DNA from: Campylorhamphus procurvoides
Lineage: Eukaryota > Chordata > Aves > Passeriformes > Dendrocolaptidae
Length of the DNA: 64,000 nt
Direction: 5' to 3'
Assembly: GCA_013396655.1 (NCBI GenBank)
Contig: WBMV01000270.1
Span: 730,355-794,354 of the forward strand
Shown: piece after piece, positions 26,581-39,800 of the stretch
Layout: each line of letters begins with the position of its first letter
Position numbering within the stretch: position 1 is the stretch's first letter
The notes under the pieces: model-generated
Database searches by the model: none
What the model was told of the DNA's origin: nothing
What the model saw: the letters and a program-made list of their open reading frames with translations, nothing else
Position numbers and translations under genes: made by a program

Positions 26581-27199
26581 TATTTATTATTTTGTGGAAT
26601 ACTATTACTTGTTCACTGCAAAAAGTATGGTAAAGTTTATCATAAAAATTCTTTTAGTATTTAAAAAAAATACTATACCATTACAATTAGCAATTTAGTA
26701 TACCATAAAAGTTATTTTAGGATAACACAATGCAGAAGCCTGTTGACATTCACTAAGAAAAGCTCAAAATATTTTCTGTGAGTTGAAGTCAGCACTTTCA
26801 GGTTTCCATTTATTTGTTATATTCACTCCTGGTGTGCAATACACTGACATTTCTATAAACTCTTTCAAACTGAATTATCTTCAGTTACTTAACGTTTTAT
26901 TATTTATCTTTGTGTGTGTATACATGGTCCTTACCTTAGAGAATTTTTCCCTTTGGTTATTCCTTTGGTATGTTCAGGAATAACTGGAGCTTCCATTCAC
27001 AAGAGCTGAACAAACCCCACAGAATTCATGCTGAGCTAGAATCTGCTGGTTTAATTCCCTGCTGGGAGTCTGCCAGTTGGGAAACGCTGACCAGCAAGTA
27101 CAGGTCTTAATTACACAAATCCGGAAGCTGCTGCCAACCTTTCCCCATTGAGAAGCATTTGTTTTCTAGTGTTCTTCTTGATGAACAGATTATCATACA

Positions 27200-30100
27200 A
27201 ACATAATTTATTGCTGCTTTATATTGTAAGCAATTAAATGAAGAAACCTTTTAAACTCAAGGGAATTTTAATAGGTTACTTGCAGTGTTATTGCAGGCAA
27301 CAACTTGTACATGATTTTAGTTCCAAACCCACCAAAAAATTATATAAATCAGCATTGTAAAAGTGTCAGATTAATGCCTTACAGGCTTTGCTGGCAGAAT
27401 TAATTTCTAAATTCTAGACGTGGGGAAACATTACTCTAATTTTTTAGCTTTTCCATTTTTTTAGAAAAATTTACAAGTGAAATATTACTACAAAACCTTT
27501 TTATAAGGAATTTTGCAAAACATTTACATTTTTACCATCAACTATTTTTCTGTTTCAAAATCATTATGTAGATTTAATACCCTATGCTGCACATCAATTC
27601 TTGCGGGATGACAATTCAGTGACATGCATAAAAAAACACCACAAGGCATTAAAATGAAGACTTAAATACAAATATTGTTACAATAAAACAGTTATAAAAT
27701 TGAAAAATAGGACCTAAACATCATGCTTACTTAACTTTGACAAATTAACTTTTTCTCCTAGATTACACACTTTTATTACTGCTCTCGTGAAAGAATGTGA
27801 TAAATAATGACTTAACACCAATTGCTAATGTAATCGGCAACACATACACAAACATAACCAAAGAAAATATATTGTAAGAAAAAAACTATTCTAACACTGG
27901 AGTTCTACCATGGTAAATACACTTCGCACTGATAATTACAATAAAGCAAAATTTTTAACGGTGGCAAAGGGAATGAACAGTGAAATGCCATTAAACAAGA
28001 TACTACTGCACATCTGTGCCCTATTACTTACAACAGCTATATCCCACTGAGTCAAATAAAGGACATTGAAATTTACGATCCTTTTAAGAGAGAAAAGTGG
28101 ATTCAGAATGGTATGCAGAACAGACTGTCAAAATGTTTCTAATTCCAGCGGTAAAATGTGCACCTGCTAACACAAGTTAATGTACTCGGGATGCTATGAA
28201 GCCAACCAGATTTAGATTTTGATATATCTATAACAGGGATTCGTTGCAGATTAAAAATTACCTGTTTCCTATATGCATACATAAGTATGCATGGAAAAAA
28301 TTACATATGAAATGGTTGAGCAGAATGCTTGTAACTTCAGTTTACAAAAACTGTTAACTTTTAGGAAACATGATATTAACATTAGGAAAGTTCTTTGCAT
28401 AAAGAAATGCAGAGCACTGATTGTGAAGCATAATGATAAAATATATATTTGATGTTTCATTTCCTATATAATAAAATTAACAGTTAATACTACCTAATGT
28501 TCACCTGTATTAAATGTAACACCTAATTGATTCTGATGTTTTAAATCCAGATACATCAGTTAAGAGTACTTTAAATAAAATATATAAAATAATGTACAAA
28601 ACCCAACTAAAATTTAAAGACTCTGTTACAAGTCTAAAAAAGCTTTAAGAAACTTGAAATTTATAACCACAGTGTAAAATTGCTTTTCTTTAATCTCAAA
28701 GCTTTTTATGTAAACTGAAAGTATAAAATACCCTCAGCTTAGTATTTTGCTACAAAGGGCTGGCCTAAAGTGTACACAGTGTAAACAATGATTGGTATTT
28801 CTTTTGCTTCAAAAATACAGAAAACACCACAAAATTGATAGAGTGTTCAGATGAGAAGTATATGTTTCTGTGGGAATGCACAGGGTATCTGTTATGTTCC
28901 ACACACCAACAGCTACCACACACGCTCTTCCTTTCATAATTTGCAGGGGAAAAATATCTTATCCTTCTTGCACTGTACTTCCTTTAGTTATGTCAAAAAT
29001 ATTTTGATGTATAAATCTCTTTAAAAACTGGTCATGAGACCGTATTAACAAATCACTTTAGATGTAAAAGGTTACATTTATGCCTATGGGAAGTAATTAA
29101 AAATCTTGAGCATGAAATATTTGGCCATCTTTACTCTCTGTATGTACTGCAGTTTTCACAAAGAAAATGCAGTTTTTCTTGTTGTTTTTTTTCCAATTTT
29201 CTCTATATTAACTGTCACATCTGAAAATATACCCAAACTTTTGAAGCCAAAATTCATGTTGTAAAAATGTAACAATATTTCTCTTTTCCCAGCTTTTTTT
29301 GTGGTTGAAGGCTCAGTATAAGACTTGATAAGTAACAGATATTTATTACCAGCCCCCATATTATCCTTGAAGAGAAATTAGATACCGTAATATTTAGGGG
29401 AAAAGAGAGAAGATTTTTACTTACTTTTTTTTTTCATTAAAATGTGATAATTAATTCTCTTCTTTGGCTATTAAGTCAAAGCGCAATGAACTCAGCACAT
29501 TTAGCACAACATAAAAAACTAGTATTTACAGAGAGGAGATACTGGAGAATGAGCTACAACACTCAACTGTCTGATTAATTTCCATAAATTCTAACAAAAT
29601 TAAAACATTGAAATACCTAAAATTGAGTTTTTAAGATTCAAGTTACCTACAAGTTAGAGATGGGCCACAGATGTTTTAAAATACATTATCATAGAACCAT
29701 AGAATGATTTGGGTTGGAAGGGACTTTAAAGATCATCTAGTTCCAACCTCTTTGCCATAGACAGGGACATATATAATGAAATGAATTACCAGAAATTGAC
29801 ACAATTTTTTTCATCCTACATAAAGATAACATTACTTTTGTAAAATCTTATGTTAATATCTTTCTATGGTTTTATCTTTCCTACTGTATACACTAATTCT
29901 ACATAACCTTAGCTCTCTACATAAAGAGAGTAATTAAAACACTGATTGTCATTTATGCACACTACTATAATGTAGTGGTCAAAACTAATCTGAGATCCAC
30001 CTCAGAACCACTTCGCAGCATGCATCATCCAGCTGCTATTTGAGTAGTTCCAAAACTTGAGAAAAGATGGCCAAAAGTAACTGATGTGTTGTATGGATTG

Positions 30101-30617
30101 AGCAAAAACCTAAAATATATCCACTGTTGTTCTTCTTGTGTTCAGTTTTGCTGTGCCTTATGGGAAACGGATGCTCTCATGAAAATATTATAAATTTATG
30201 TTAAAAACAAAGTACCTTCATCAAATGGTATTAATCCTAGTCAAGGTCCACCCTGTTTTACATTGATACTATTTGATTTTATAAACACATTAACATACAG
30301 TCCTAAAATATGGGGGTAAAGTTCACTTAAAATCATTACAGAATATACAGACATATAACTAAAAAAGTACAGTATGGAAATATTATTCCTCCATCTGTTT
30401 ATCCAGTCATCAATTTGCGCTGTTTGTATTTTTGAAATTTTTGTCTTGTTGCACCGGTGTACACTTCCCATGCTGACCCTCCAACCTGGAACACTTACAG
30501 AAGTCATGACTGAAAAAATGATTTCCTGCTCTGTAATCCACTTTACCAGCCCACTTCCATATCCTGAAAGGTATGTAAACTTAAGTGCAGCACTAGGTGT
30601 CCATATAAATGATCCTT
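27200..30617 (-). other. SP4: SP4 3' untranslated region (3' end not fixed)
   Basis: AT-rich sequence directly downstream of the SP4 stop, largely free of recognizable interspersed repeats apart from one CR1 tail at 29690-29765. Mammalian SP4 transcripts have a 3' UTR of several kilobases, so most of this block is probably transcribed. Minus-strand AATAAA hexamers occur at 29342-29347, 27771-27776 and 27207-27212. I cannot tell which is used. The left limit given is the furthest of these three. Confidence 0.4.
29690..29765 (-). mobile_element. CR1 3' tail within the probable SP4 3' UTR
   Basis: Reverse-complement CR1 terminus: catagaaccatagaatgatt, then tgggttggaagggacttta and gatcatctagttccaacc. 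It sits about 0.9 kb downstream of the SP4 stop in the same orientation as the gene. Confidence 0.9.
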
Positions 30618-30865
30618 TCAGAATTCTTCCATGTTTGTTGAAACATTAGGGGTTGCTGGGTTTGAATCTTGAGAAATGGCAGCAACAGTGACAATTCTTG
30701 GAGAACCAAGAACCTCAGTAACTGAAGAGTCCAGTTCTCCTGAGGTAACAATAGCAAGGGCTGTTCCACCACCCTTCTTGTTCTGATGAGTTTTGACATG
30801 TTTCGAGAGATGGTCACTTCGCATAAACCTTTTAGAACATTCTGGGCACTCAAATCTCTTTTCAC
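30618..30865 (-). CDS. SP4: SP4 terminal coding exon 6 (zinc finger 3 and C-terminus)
   Basis: The 248-nt exon opens by completing Gly695 and encodes [10 protein letters not shown], then helix [12 protein letters not shown]. This completes finger 3 (Cys701, Cys704, His717, His721). The SP4-specific tail follows and ends NATPNV-like/NVSTNMEEF before TGA at 30618-30620. The acceptor is ttaaaaaag. The tail appears essentially identical to the human one, so there is strong constraint up to the last residue. Confidence 0.97.
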
Positions 30866-33800
30866 CTTTTTTAAAAGAAGAACAAAACCAAAATGTTACC
30901 GAATGAGAGTACTGAACACTGCTTGATCATTTGAATCTGACCTTATCCTATTCAACATTTGAAGTGTCTTTAAAAGCATATAGTGTTTTCTTTTCTACCT
31001 GACACATTTCCAGGTGTGTTCTGTTCAGTCACAGGCTTTTGGCATTCCACTCATTACTACTAAGAAGTTCCCAATTATTTGCTATGCTGTGATTATCCAG
31101 CGAGAAGTTTGAATTTCAGGTCACCAGAGAATTTTCACAAACTTCAATAAACCTAACAGGGCAAGGAGGATAAAAACCCTCAAAGAACAACTTGGTAGCA
31201 TTTTTTAAGAATACTTTTGTTGTTTAGATAACAGTGATGGGAAGGGAATTTGGAAACATGCATCCCAATGCTCCATGAGGATGTATGAAATCTACATCAA
31301 GAGAGACAAATTCAACATACTAAGAGGTCCTATCAAGTGTTCAGATATAATTAGCACCTAGACATCAGGTGTTGTAAATTGGGAGAGGAGAGGCAGGGAG
31401 AGGGACACAACCTTCTAGGGCTAGAAATATGAAGGCTGATAAAAATTTCAGCTTCTAGAAGGTCCTCTTTTCCAATCTGAACTGTTAAGAAAAATTCCTT
31501 TATCAGTTCCCACTTGAAACTTCAATAAACTTCCCAAGAAGACCAAATCTAATGTATGGACTAGGTTAAAAAATTGGTTAAAGATTGAGCTAGTCCAAGT
31601 GAGGAAATAATGACCCTGGTCCATTTCTTAAATTTAGATCAGTCACTAGCTAATGTACATCAGCTATCTGTGATGAAATGGTCATCTTTTTCTAGCCTAG
31701 ATACAGAAGAACCATTGAAACAGAACCCATTTTATTTATATGATTTCACAGTCAACTTGAATTGATGAAAACTGAAATCTACCACTTCCTTGTTTTACAG
31801 TTATGTTATTTACATTTAAGAGTAGTTTTCAGGTAACTTTGACACCACTGTTTATCTATGGCCACTATGATTCAGACTTGCTGTACTATGCATACAGAGA
31901 GGGCTGACCAACCTGTGTGGGTTCTTCTATGTCTTTGTAACTCATCACTCCTTGTAAATCGCTTGCCACAAAAAATCCAGTTGCATATAAATGGTCTTTC
32001 ACCAGTATGCCAGCGCAGATGTGCTCGAAGATGAGATGTCTTGCCATAAACTTTTCCACATCCTTCAATATGGCAGATATGTTGTTTCTTTTTTCCTGGC
32101 TCATTGCTGCTTCTAAAAAGATCATATTTAAACAGGTAAGTAGTTATATTCTAAAATATTATGAGCTATTAGGAAAAACATTTCATGCTAATAGAGACAA
32201 TTATAATCCCCTGCCTAAAATACCCCCACAAATGTACTTTCTAATAAAAAGCATTAAAAATCTAGGCAATATAAGACAATCTCATGCCCAAATGAGGCAA
32301 GCTGTGATAAAATGCTCAAATATGTAATGATAAAATTTACATTTACCTTCCTTCTCCCTCTCTGCAATTAGGACACGAGCAGGCAACTCTTCTCAGTCTC
32401 TTGCCAGGCTGTACTTCCTGGTCAGAAGCTTGTTGAGCTTGTTGCAGCTGCACTTGTGTTATCTGATCGGGACTAACAGCACCAATTGCTGCATTAGCAA
32501 TGCCACCTACTGCTACGGTAACAGGAGCTATTGTGGCTTGCTGTACTTTTACTCCATCCTGTCCTTGCTGCTGCCCTGTAAAATAGAAAGTATTTGCACC
32601 TTTTGTTAAGCCATTTCAGTAACTGGAATGCACCAATAAACTTTATGCATTTTATAGGAAAAAAAATCCACATAATGTTAAGGGAAGACACAAAGTATTA
32701 AATCCAACCATTTTGTTGAAGCACTACCAGAGTATTTATCTCCCAGCTTAGATAGCCCTGTTTAATGTAATTGGTTATTAGACCAGCACAAGACTGCAAA
32801 TTACTATGAAACATTAATTAGTTTAACAAGTGCTTTCTGTTTCTCTAAAGCTGAGATAAATTAAACAAAATTTTACAGAGAAATATTGTTCAATCCATTG
32901 CAAATGAATGTCTTTCTGATAACCTCTGAAAACATACCTGCATTCAAAAAACTACTAAATAGTTAATTTTAAGAGTTGCTTTACGGCACTTACAGAATTT
33001 TCACTTCTCTTACAATCTCTCCAGAGTCAACATTGAGCCATAAAGGAATTTTCACAAAGAAAGGAAACATCGTAGGGCTAGACTTGAACAAGCTAATATA
33101 CCAGAGCTTTCTTGAGATTGCTGTTTTGCAGGATTCTCCACCTGGGAGAGTAATTCTGGTTATATGTACAAACGGGGAGACGAGAAGCTAGAGAGCATCT
33201 GCATGGAAAAAGATCTGGGGTTTGGGCTAAGGGCAAGCTCTATATGGGCCGACAATGTGTCCTGGCAGCTGAAAGGGCCAGCCATATCTGGGGTGCATCT
33301 AGCACAGCATAGTGAGCCAACTGAGGGAAGTGACTGTCCCACTCTACACTGCACTGATGTGGCTCCACATCGAGCACTGTGTGCTGTTTTGGGTGCCTTA
33401 ATATAAGAAGGACATCAAATTACTAGAGTGTGTCCAGAGGAGGGTGATCAAGATGGTGTCTTGAGGGCAAGACTTACAAGGAGCAACTTGAGGTCAGTTC
33501 AGCTTGAAGAAGGCTGAGGGGTGACCTCCACACAGTCTACACCTTCCTCAAGGGGAGACAGTGGAGGAGGAGGTGCCAATCTCCTCTCTCTGGTGATCAG
33601 TGACAGGAAACAAAGGAATGGCTTGAAGCTGCACCAGGGGAAGTTCAAGTTGGACATTGAGAAAAGGTTCTGCACCAAGAGGATGACTGGCCACTGAAAC
33701 AGGCTCTCCAGGGAAGTGATCAAATGGAATTCTAATGACTGGATGAATAGAGAATTCAGCTTAATTGCCTAACTCCATTTATCTCACTGGCTTTCTTGAT

Positions 33801-36800
33801 CAAAGGAAATCAGGATTACTGTATTGATATTAAAGCAAAATAGAGTATTCCCATACAGGTAAGAAATGTAGTTTCTTGTTTGCTTTAAAAATTATCAGAA
33901 AAAACTGGAAAGTTCAATAATGTAATTCCTTGACTTAATTTTTGTTTTGAACTCCTGAGAGACATCCCAAAAAGCTAGCACGCTAGTGGTCTACAGGATA
34001 GAAATTTATCTATTCTCATATTAAAGCTGTTAAAAATAAGAACAAGAACAAAGAACCTTGAGAATAAAAGAAATGTAGTTTGGACCACTTGAGCAATCAT
34101 AAAAATCAGAAAATTAAAAAAAACCAACAGACAGAACATACCCTAAATCTTAAAGTGAACCTGCTGTAGTGTTGAGTTGTACGTGATTTTGATTTTTTTA
34201 AACTATATACCTATCCACTATGGATCTCTCAGGGCTTTAACTTTTACATTATTTGTACTTATTAAGATAAAAGTATTTCATTATTTATTAAATCAAGCCT
34301 ACCAGGGAAAGCTACTGAGAAAACTTAACAGATGATATGATTTTGTCAGCAGCCTACTAAAATTGAATCAGGGCACCTTCTGAAACTTTATAAAAACGAG
34401 GATTTTTCAGTTGAGAGAATCTAGGTATAAATTAGCTTTTTATTTGAAAAAAACCCCAACAAACAAACCCACTTATTCTAAAAACAGGTGGTTGAGATAA
34501 TGTTATCCATAGAGGAACAGAATGATCTCCTGACACTTTCTAGGTAAGAGAAAAAAGACCCATTAAAAATATACCATTTAACTTCTTACTAGGGTATTAA
34601 AATACCATTTATAGCCTTCTAGAAATTTTGCTACAATCATGAGATGACCTAACATTGCTTCTTCCTGACATACTCCAAACCACAAGACCTGATATCACTA
34701 CACTTCACCGTTCATAATCAAACCTTTCAGTAAAAAGAGCTCTCAAGTTTCAACACAGGTTTCAGAAAGAGGTCTAAACAAATCACTACATGAGGGAACA
34801 AAGTCACACTTGAGTTCATCTGTGTTATTCTATGAGTTTTCAAAGCAGACACCGCACATTTACACCTCCTTTTAGAAGATAAAGTTTTCCTCAAGTTCCC
34901 ATGATTTCTTTAATAATGATTTCCTGAAATTGTGAAATATTTTGATTAACAAAATCATCACTGAACTTGTATATGACTGAATTTTACTGTACATGCTGTC
35001 AGGACATAAAGTTACAACAAAATATTACAAAATAACATTGATACAAAATAACACTGATGCCAACTACTCCACTGCATTTCGCTTTCTCTCAGGTCTAAGT
35101 TCTCTTTCTTTTGGATAGTAACCATTTATTTGACCACAGGACAAAAGGCAAACAGCAAGGAAACCTGATACGGTATTTACTTTACAAATCAAGTGCAATA
35201 AGACTTCTTTTTATTGCACTTATTGCAGTATAACATATATGATTATGACTGAATGTAGTTAAGATTCTAGAAATTTTTTAAGCTTCTCAGACAGAAGAAC
35301 CTGCATGATTTTAGCCACCAATTATTCCCCATGGAAGCCACTAAGTAAATGCATTAATTATTTGTGCAAGATACAGGATTATCAAGATAAAGGATTACAC
35401 ATCCTTTGTTCTTCAGCATTACCTGCTCCTCTTTCCAATTTTGCAGTAAAACTGCATTTTAGCAGGTACAACTCACATATACTTTCCCATACAGGAGTCT
35501 GTAACACATTCATGCAAGAAAATTCAATAACTTTAATTATTTCTTATGAAGTCAAATAATATATATAATAGATGGATGATAGATAGATACAGATATAATG
35601 TGTATATATACATACATACATATCTCAATCATATAGTAATTCCCATAACAGCACCGAGATAATTAAAGCAAGCTAATGCATGGTACATAGGAAGTATATT
35701 CCTACAAAATGATTGACTGCTGACGACCATGGTTCTTAGGCTTGGCCATCCATCAAGTTTCCTTTTACTACACACTGCACCTGCACTCCTATTCTTGTTC
35801 ACCTGAAGTAGCAAGCATGAAAAACGACTCTGTGAGGCAAACAGGGCAGAAGGGGAAGAAAAGGATTTAACTTTAATGATCTACAGAAATCATCGGAGTC
35901 AAGCATTAGCAAAACGGATCTTGGAAATCTGAGAAATTTAAGACTAAGAAAAGGACACTTCTAGGTTCTGGTGCTTAGTTCCTCAGAATGATTTGACAGA
36001 TTCCCTGTTGCTGTTGTGCAACCAATACTCAGCAGCCCCAAAGATGACAGTATTAATGACAGAGTTATCTCAGTAGGGTGCACCTTACTGCAAAATCTGA
36101 GAAACACTTTGCAAAATGTACCTAGAGCCACAGTGGCTAAAAAAGAAAATTTGTTCAACTGTACGTTCTAAAAAGCAAAGATGAGGTTGTAGTTAACATT
36201 AGTAATTCAACACCTATTACTACAGCACAGCTAAAGTCAATGACGGTCTGCAGAGTTCCAAAGCTCTACAGGCATCAGAGCTGATGATGCAGCAACTCAC
36301 CCATTAACAACTTACTGATGCAAAGCAACAGGGAAAAAGAAGTTTCTTATATTCCCTTGCTCTGCATACACCAGGTACAGTCAGCTTGAAAACATCCTTT
36401 ATACTAATATTTTTTTTTCACAAAGACATACAGATAATTTATAATAACATGCCTAGATATTTTATATATTATAGTTAAATATATTTATAATGCAGGTCTA
36501 TATAATATAATTAAATATAATACTTTTAGCAAGATAGAACTAGGATTTTAACATTTTAGAAAAGTCTGTGGCAACAGTTTATAGTTAGGAGTTAATTATT
36601 GTTTTTCAAAAAAAGAAAAAATCTACAGGGAAAGAGGTGTCATGCTGAAGAAAGATGTGCAAATCATATTTCAGAATTAAATATATGGGAAGACAACAGT
36701 GAGTTTCAGTATTTACATGGAAGATGATGAGGTATGAAGACAATTTGGCTCTCTATTCTAGAGCAGTGGTTTATAAAGATTTATGAAGAAACAATACATG

Positions 36801-39800
36801 ACAAAAGAACTCCCCAAAACAGAAACTGTGCAAGCATTGATGCAAGGGACCCATACATTCTGCAGAGAAGGTCAATTTGCAGTAGAGAGAGGAAGTGGAT
36901 TCACTCAACTAGTAAAGGAAATCTAGGTCATCGCAAATCACAGCACTGTGTCCAGATGCTACTACAAGCAGGGCTTCCAGTGCCAACTAGACACCTTTTC
37001 TACCTCCCACAGGGGCACTGCAGCAAGTTTCTATCTTTTGCCTGTGGCCAACTTTGACAAGATTTGTAAGAACTTGTTATCCTCTTCTTCAAAAGCTTCC
37101 TGTATCTCAAGTGTGTTAAAAAATTACTGAACAGCATCACAATTAAGCTTAATTTCTGCTAAAAATACCACTTAAAATCATTAAATTTAAGGCAATAAAA
37201 AGTTTGAGGGGTTTAAGCATCTTTAAAAAAGTGAAGTCTGTTTCCTTTAGTGTAAGTATCTTATTGGTAACACAAAACCAAACCAATGTCCAAAAAGTTT
37301 CACAAAGTTACTCTAATGACTTTTCAAATATGTAAGGCATTACCAAAGTGCTTTAGGACAACCTGAGGTCACTATTGTACTCTGAGCCAGAAGTTTTCCA
37401 GTAGTATGTTTCATCAAATTAAAAGCAAGTTTCCTTTTTATTACTTTATTAAACACAAGAAAGAGCTCCCACAAATACAACACAAAAAATCCTATAAAAA
37501 AACCAACATAAAAATCAACCACAGAGCTCCAGTTTCACAAAATTTAGTCTTTAATAACCAAGTAGTCATTTCAGTTAAAGCAAGGCAATATATCTGGTTG
37601 CCCTGAATACTGTGACTTCAAATGGAAAGAAAATATGGCCAATTTATTAGGTATTCTAAAGAAGAAGATAGAATTAGAAAAATAACTTGTTATACTAAAG
37701 GCAAGAGACCTTTACAAAAAACCTTTGATTTTTATCATCATTGAATAAACAGTCAAAAAGAAAAGTGTTTTTAGGATGAGTGCTCAAGAACACTTCTCTG
37801 CAGATGAACACAAGTAGTTCCCTTCATACTGAATCTTAGAACAATAGATGACTGAAACCCCAGGCATCAACTGTGCTGCAAAGTGTCAGATACATTGCTT
37901 GAAAGTAGTGGCAGATCTAAGAAATTGGAGTTTCTGGGTTTACTTTTATGGGACATCTCCCTCTACCCCATCACCTCGTCTCAAATCTCTGATTATTCTA
38001 CAGCTTATAACCACAACAGAATGTGGCCCATTTCATTCCTTCAGCTCTTCCCTCTAACTCTTAAACAGGGATAGGACTAGAAAGAAACTTGTAGACTGTC
38101 AGTCTCCACAGTCTGACTAGAGGAGTTCAGTACCTGATAAACTGAAACAAAATAAAACAGAACCTCCCCCCAGACCCCGCCCCTNGTCTCAGAAAGTGTC
38201 TTTTTGGAATCTCCATTCAGTGTCCATTCAGAGTATTAACAGGAAATAGTAATAGATGCATCTTGAAAGGATAGAAGTAGGCTGACATGAAAAAATACAA
38301 AATAAGTTTCCAGTACTCCCTTTGGGTTTTGGAGGGGGATGGGTTTTTTTTGGTTGGAATTTTTTTGATTTTTGATTATAGTGTAGCTAGCGTACATATT
38401 TTACACTTGACTAGAAGGTTCATGAATGTCCCTGAGATAAACATTTTGGCTATACAAAATATTATGTTGATCAAGAGTAAATATGCCTCTATGCACAGGA
38501 AAGATCAGTCAACAGATTAGTTTCCACACATACATGGAAACCAGAAAATCCTTTCCACAGAAGGAAGATTTTTGACTTTAAAGCTAGCTCAAAGTATAGC
38601 AGTTGATAATTCATTAAGAACAAAAAATAATGGCAAGATAATTAAAAGTTATTATCAAGAATAAAGCAAGATTCGTAAAACATTTGCAAAGATCTTATAA
38701 AATAAGACTAAGCATAAGACACAAGACCTGGTTTTATTAATAGCCTATTGGTAGATAGGTTAACCAATATTAAGACTAATTTATTTAATTAATTTTATTA
38801 AACATGTAAAAACTGAAATTTTGTTACAGCCTTCATCAGACAAGGACCAAAAAAACTACATACTATAGAATCACAAAAGCAGGGCTATGTAAATCTCTAA
38901 GATCCAAACCCTTTGAAGTTCTGACACCTTCTGTAACACTGTTAACCCTATAAAACTGTATGCCTAGTCTTCTCTTTTGGTTCAGAACAAACTTAAGAGC
39001 TTCAGATTTTTGTCAGTTACTTCCTGATTAGCAAAGAAACAAGACAATCAAAGCCCATATTTCTAAAACATCTGTATTTCTCTCAAGGGAAAAGTGGTCA
39101 TATCATCACTTGAAACCATAATTAAGGAAAGTCAGACTTGTACCTAACATGTATCCCAAGGTTTTTGTGGCAGGAGGATATTAATTGATAATTTTTTCTT
39201 TACAACAACCTAATACTACACTACCAATCTATGAAGTTAAATATGCATGTTAGGGTAAAATTCTTTCCTGATGACCACCTGATCAAGGTATACGACTGTT
39301 ACGAACTCTCAGTAGTATTAAACATCAGTGGAAACTCCATTCTTAAGAACGGATGCATATAGAAATCTATATAACAATATAACCATACCCCAAACTAACT
39401 TAAGCATGCACTTAGGTGCTACATTTCTCAAGAGACTGCAGATGTTTAGAGCTACTGTTTTGGTAAAAGTGTCAAGACAAGAGCAAAACATTAATTATTA
39501 AAATAACATTTTGTTATGCAGTCCTATTCTGTAGCATATATTCCAAGCAACGTTCATTAACTAAATTATTCATTAAAAATCATTGACCATTGAAAAGCAT
39601 AGTTGTTTTTCAATGAGCACAGAATATCCCGAGTTAGAAAGGACCCACAAGCATCGAGTCCAGCTTCTGGCTCTGCACAGGGCAATCTTTCTGGATTTTT
39701 CAATTATCACAATTGCTTTTAAATTTTTTTTAACACAGTAACCAAGTAAGGATTATTTCATGTACCAGCACCAAAACCACATGAAACGTAGTACCCAATA

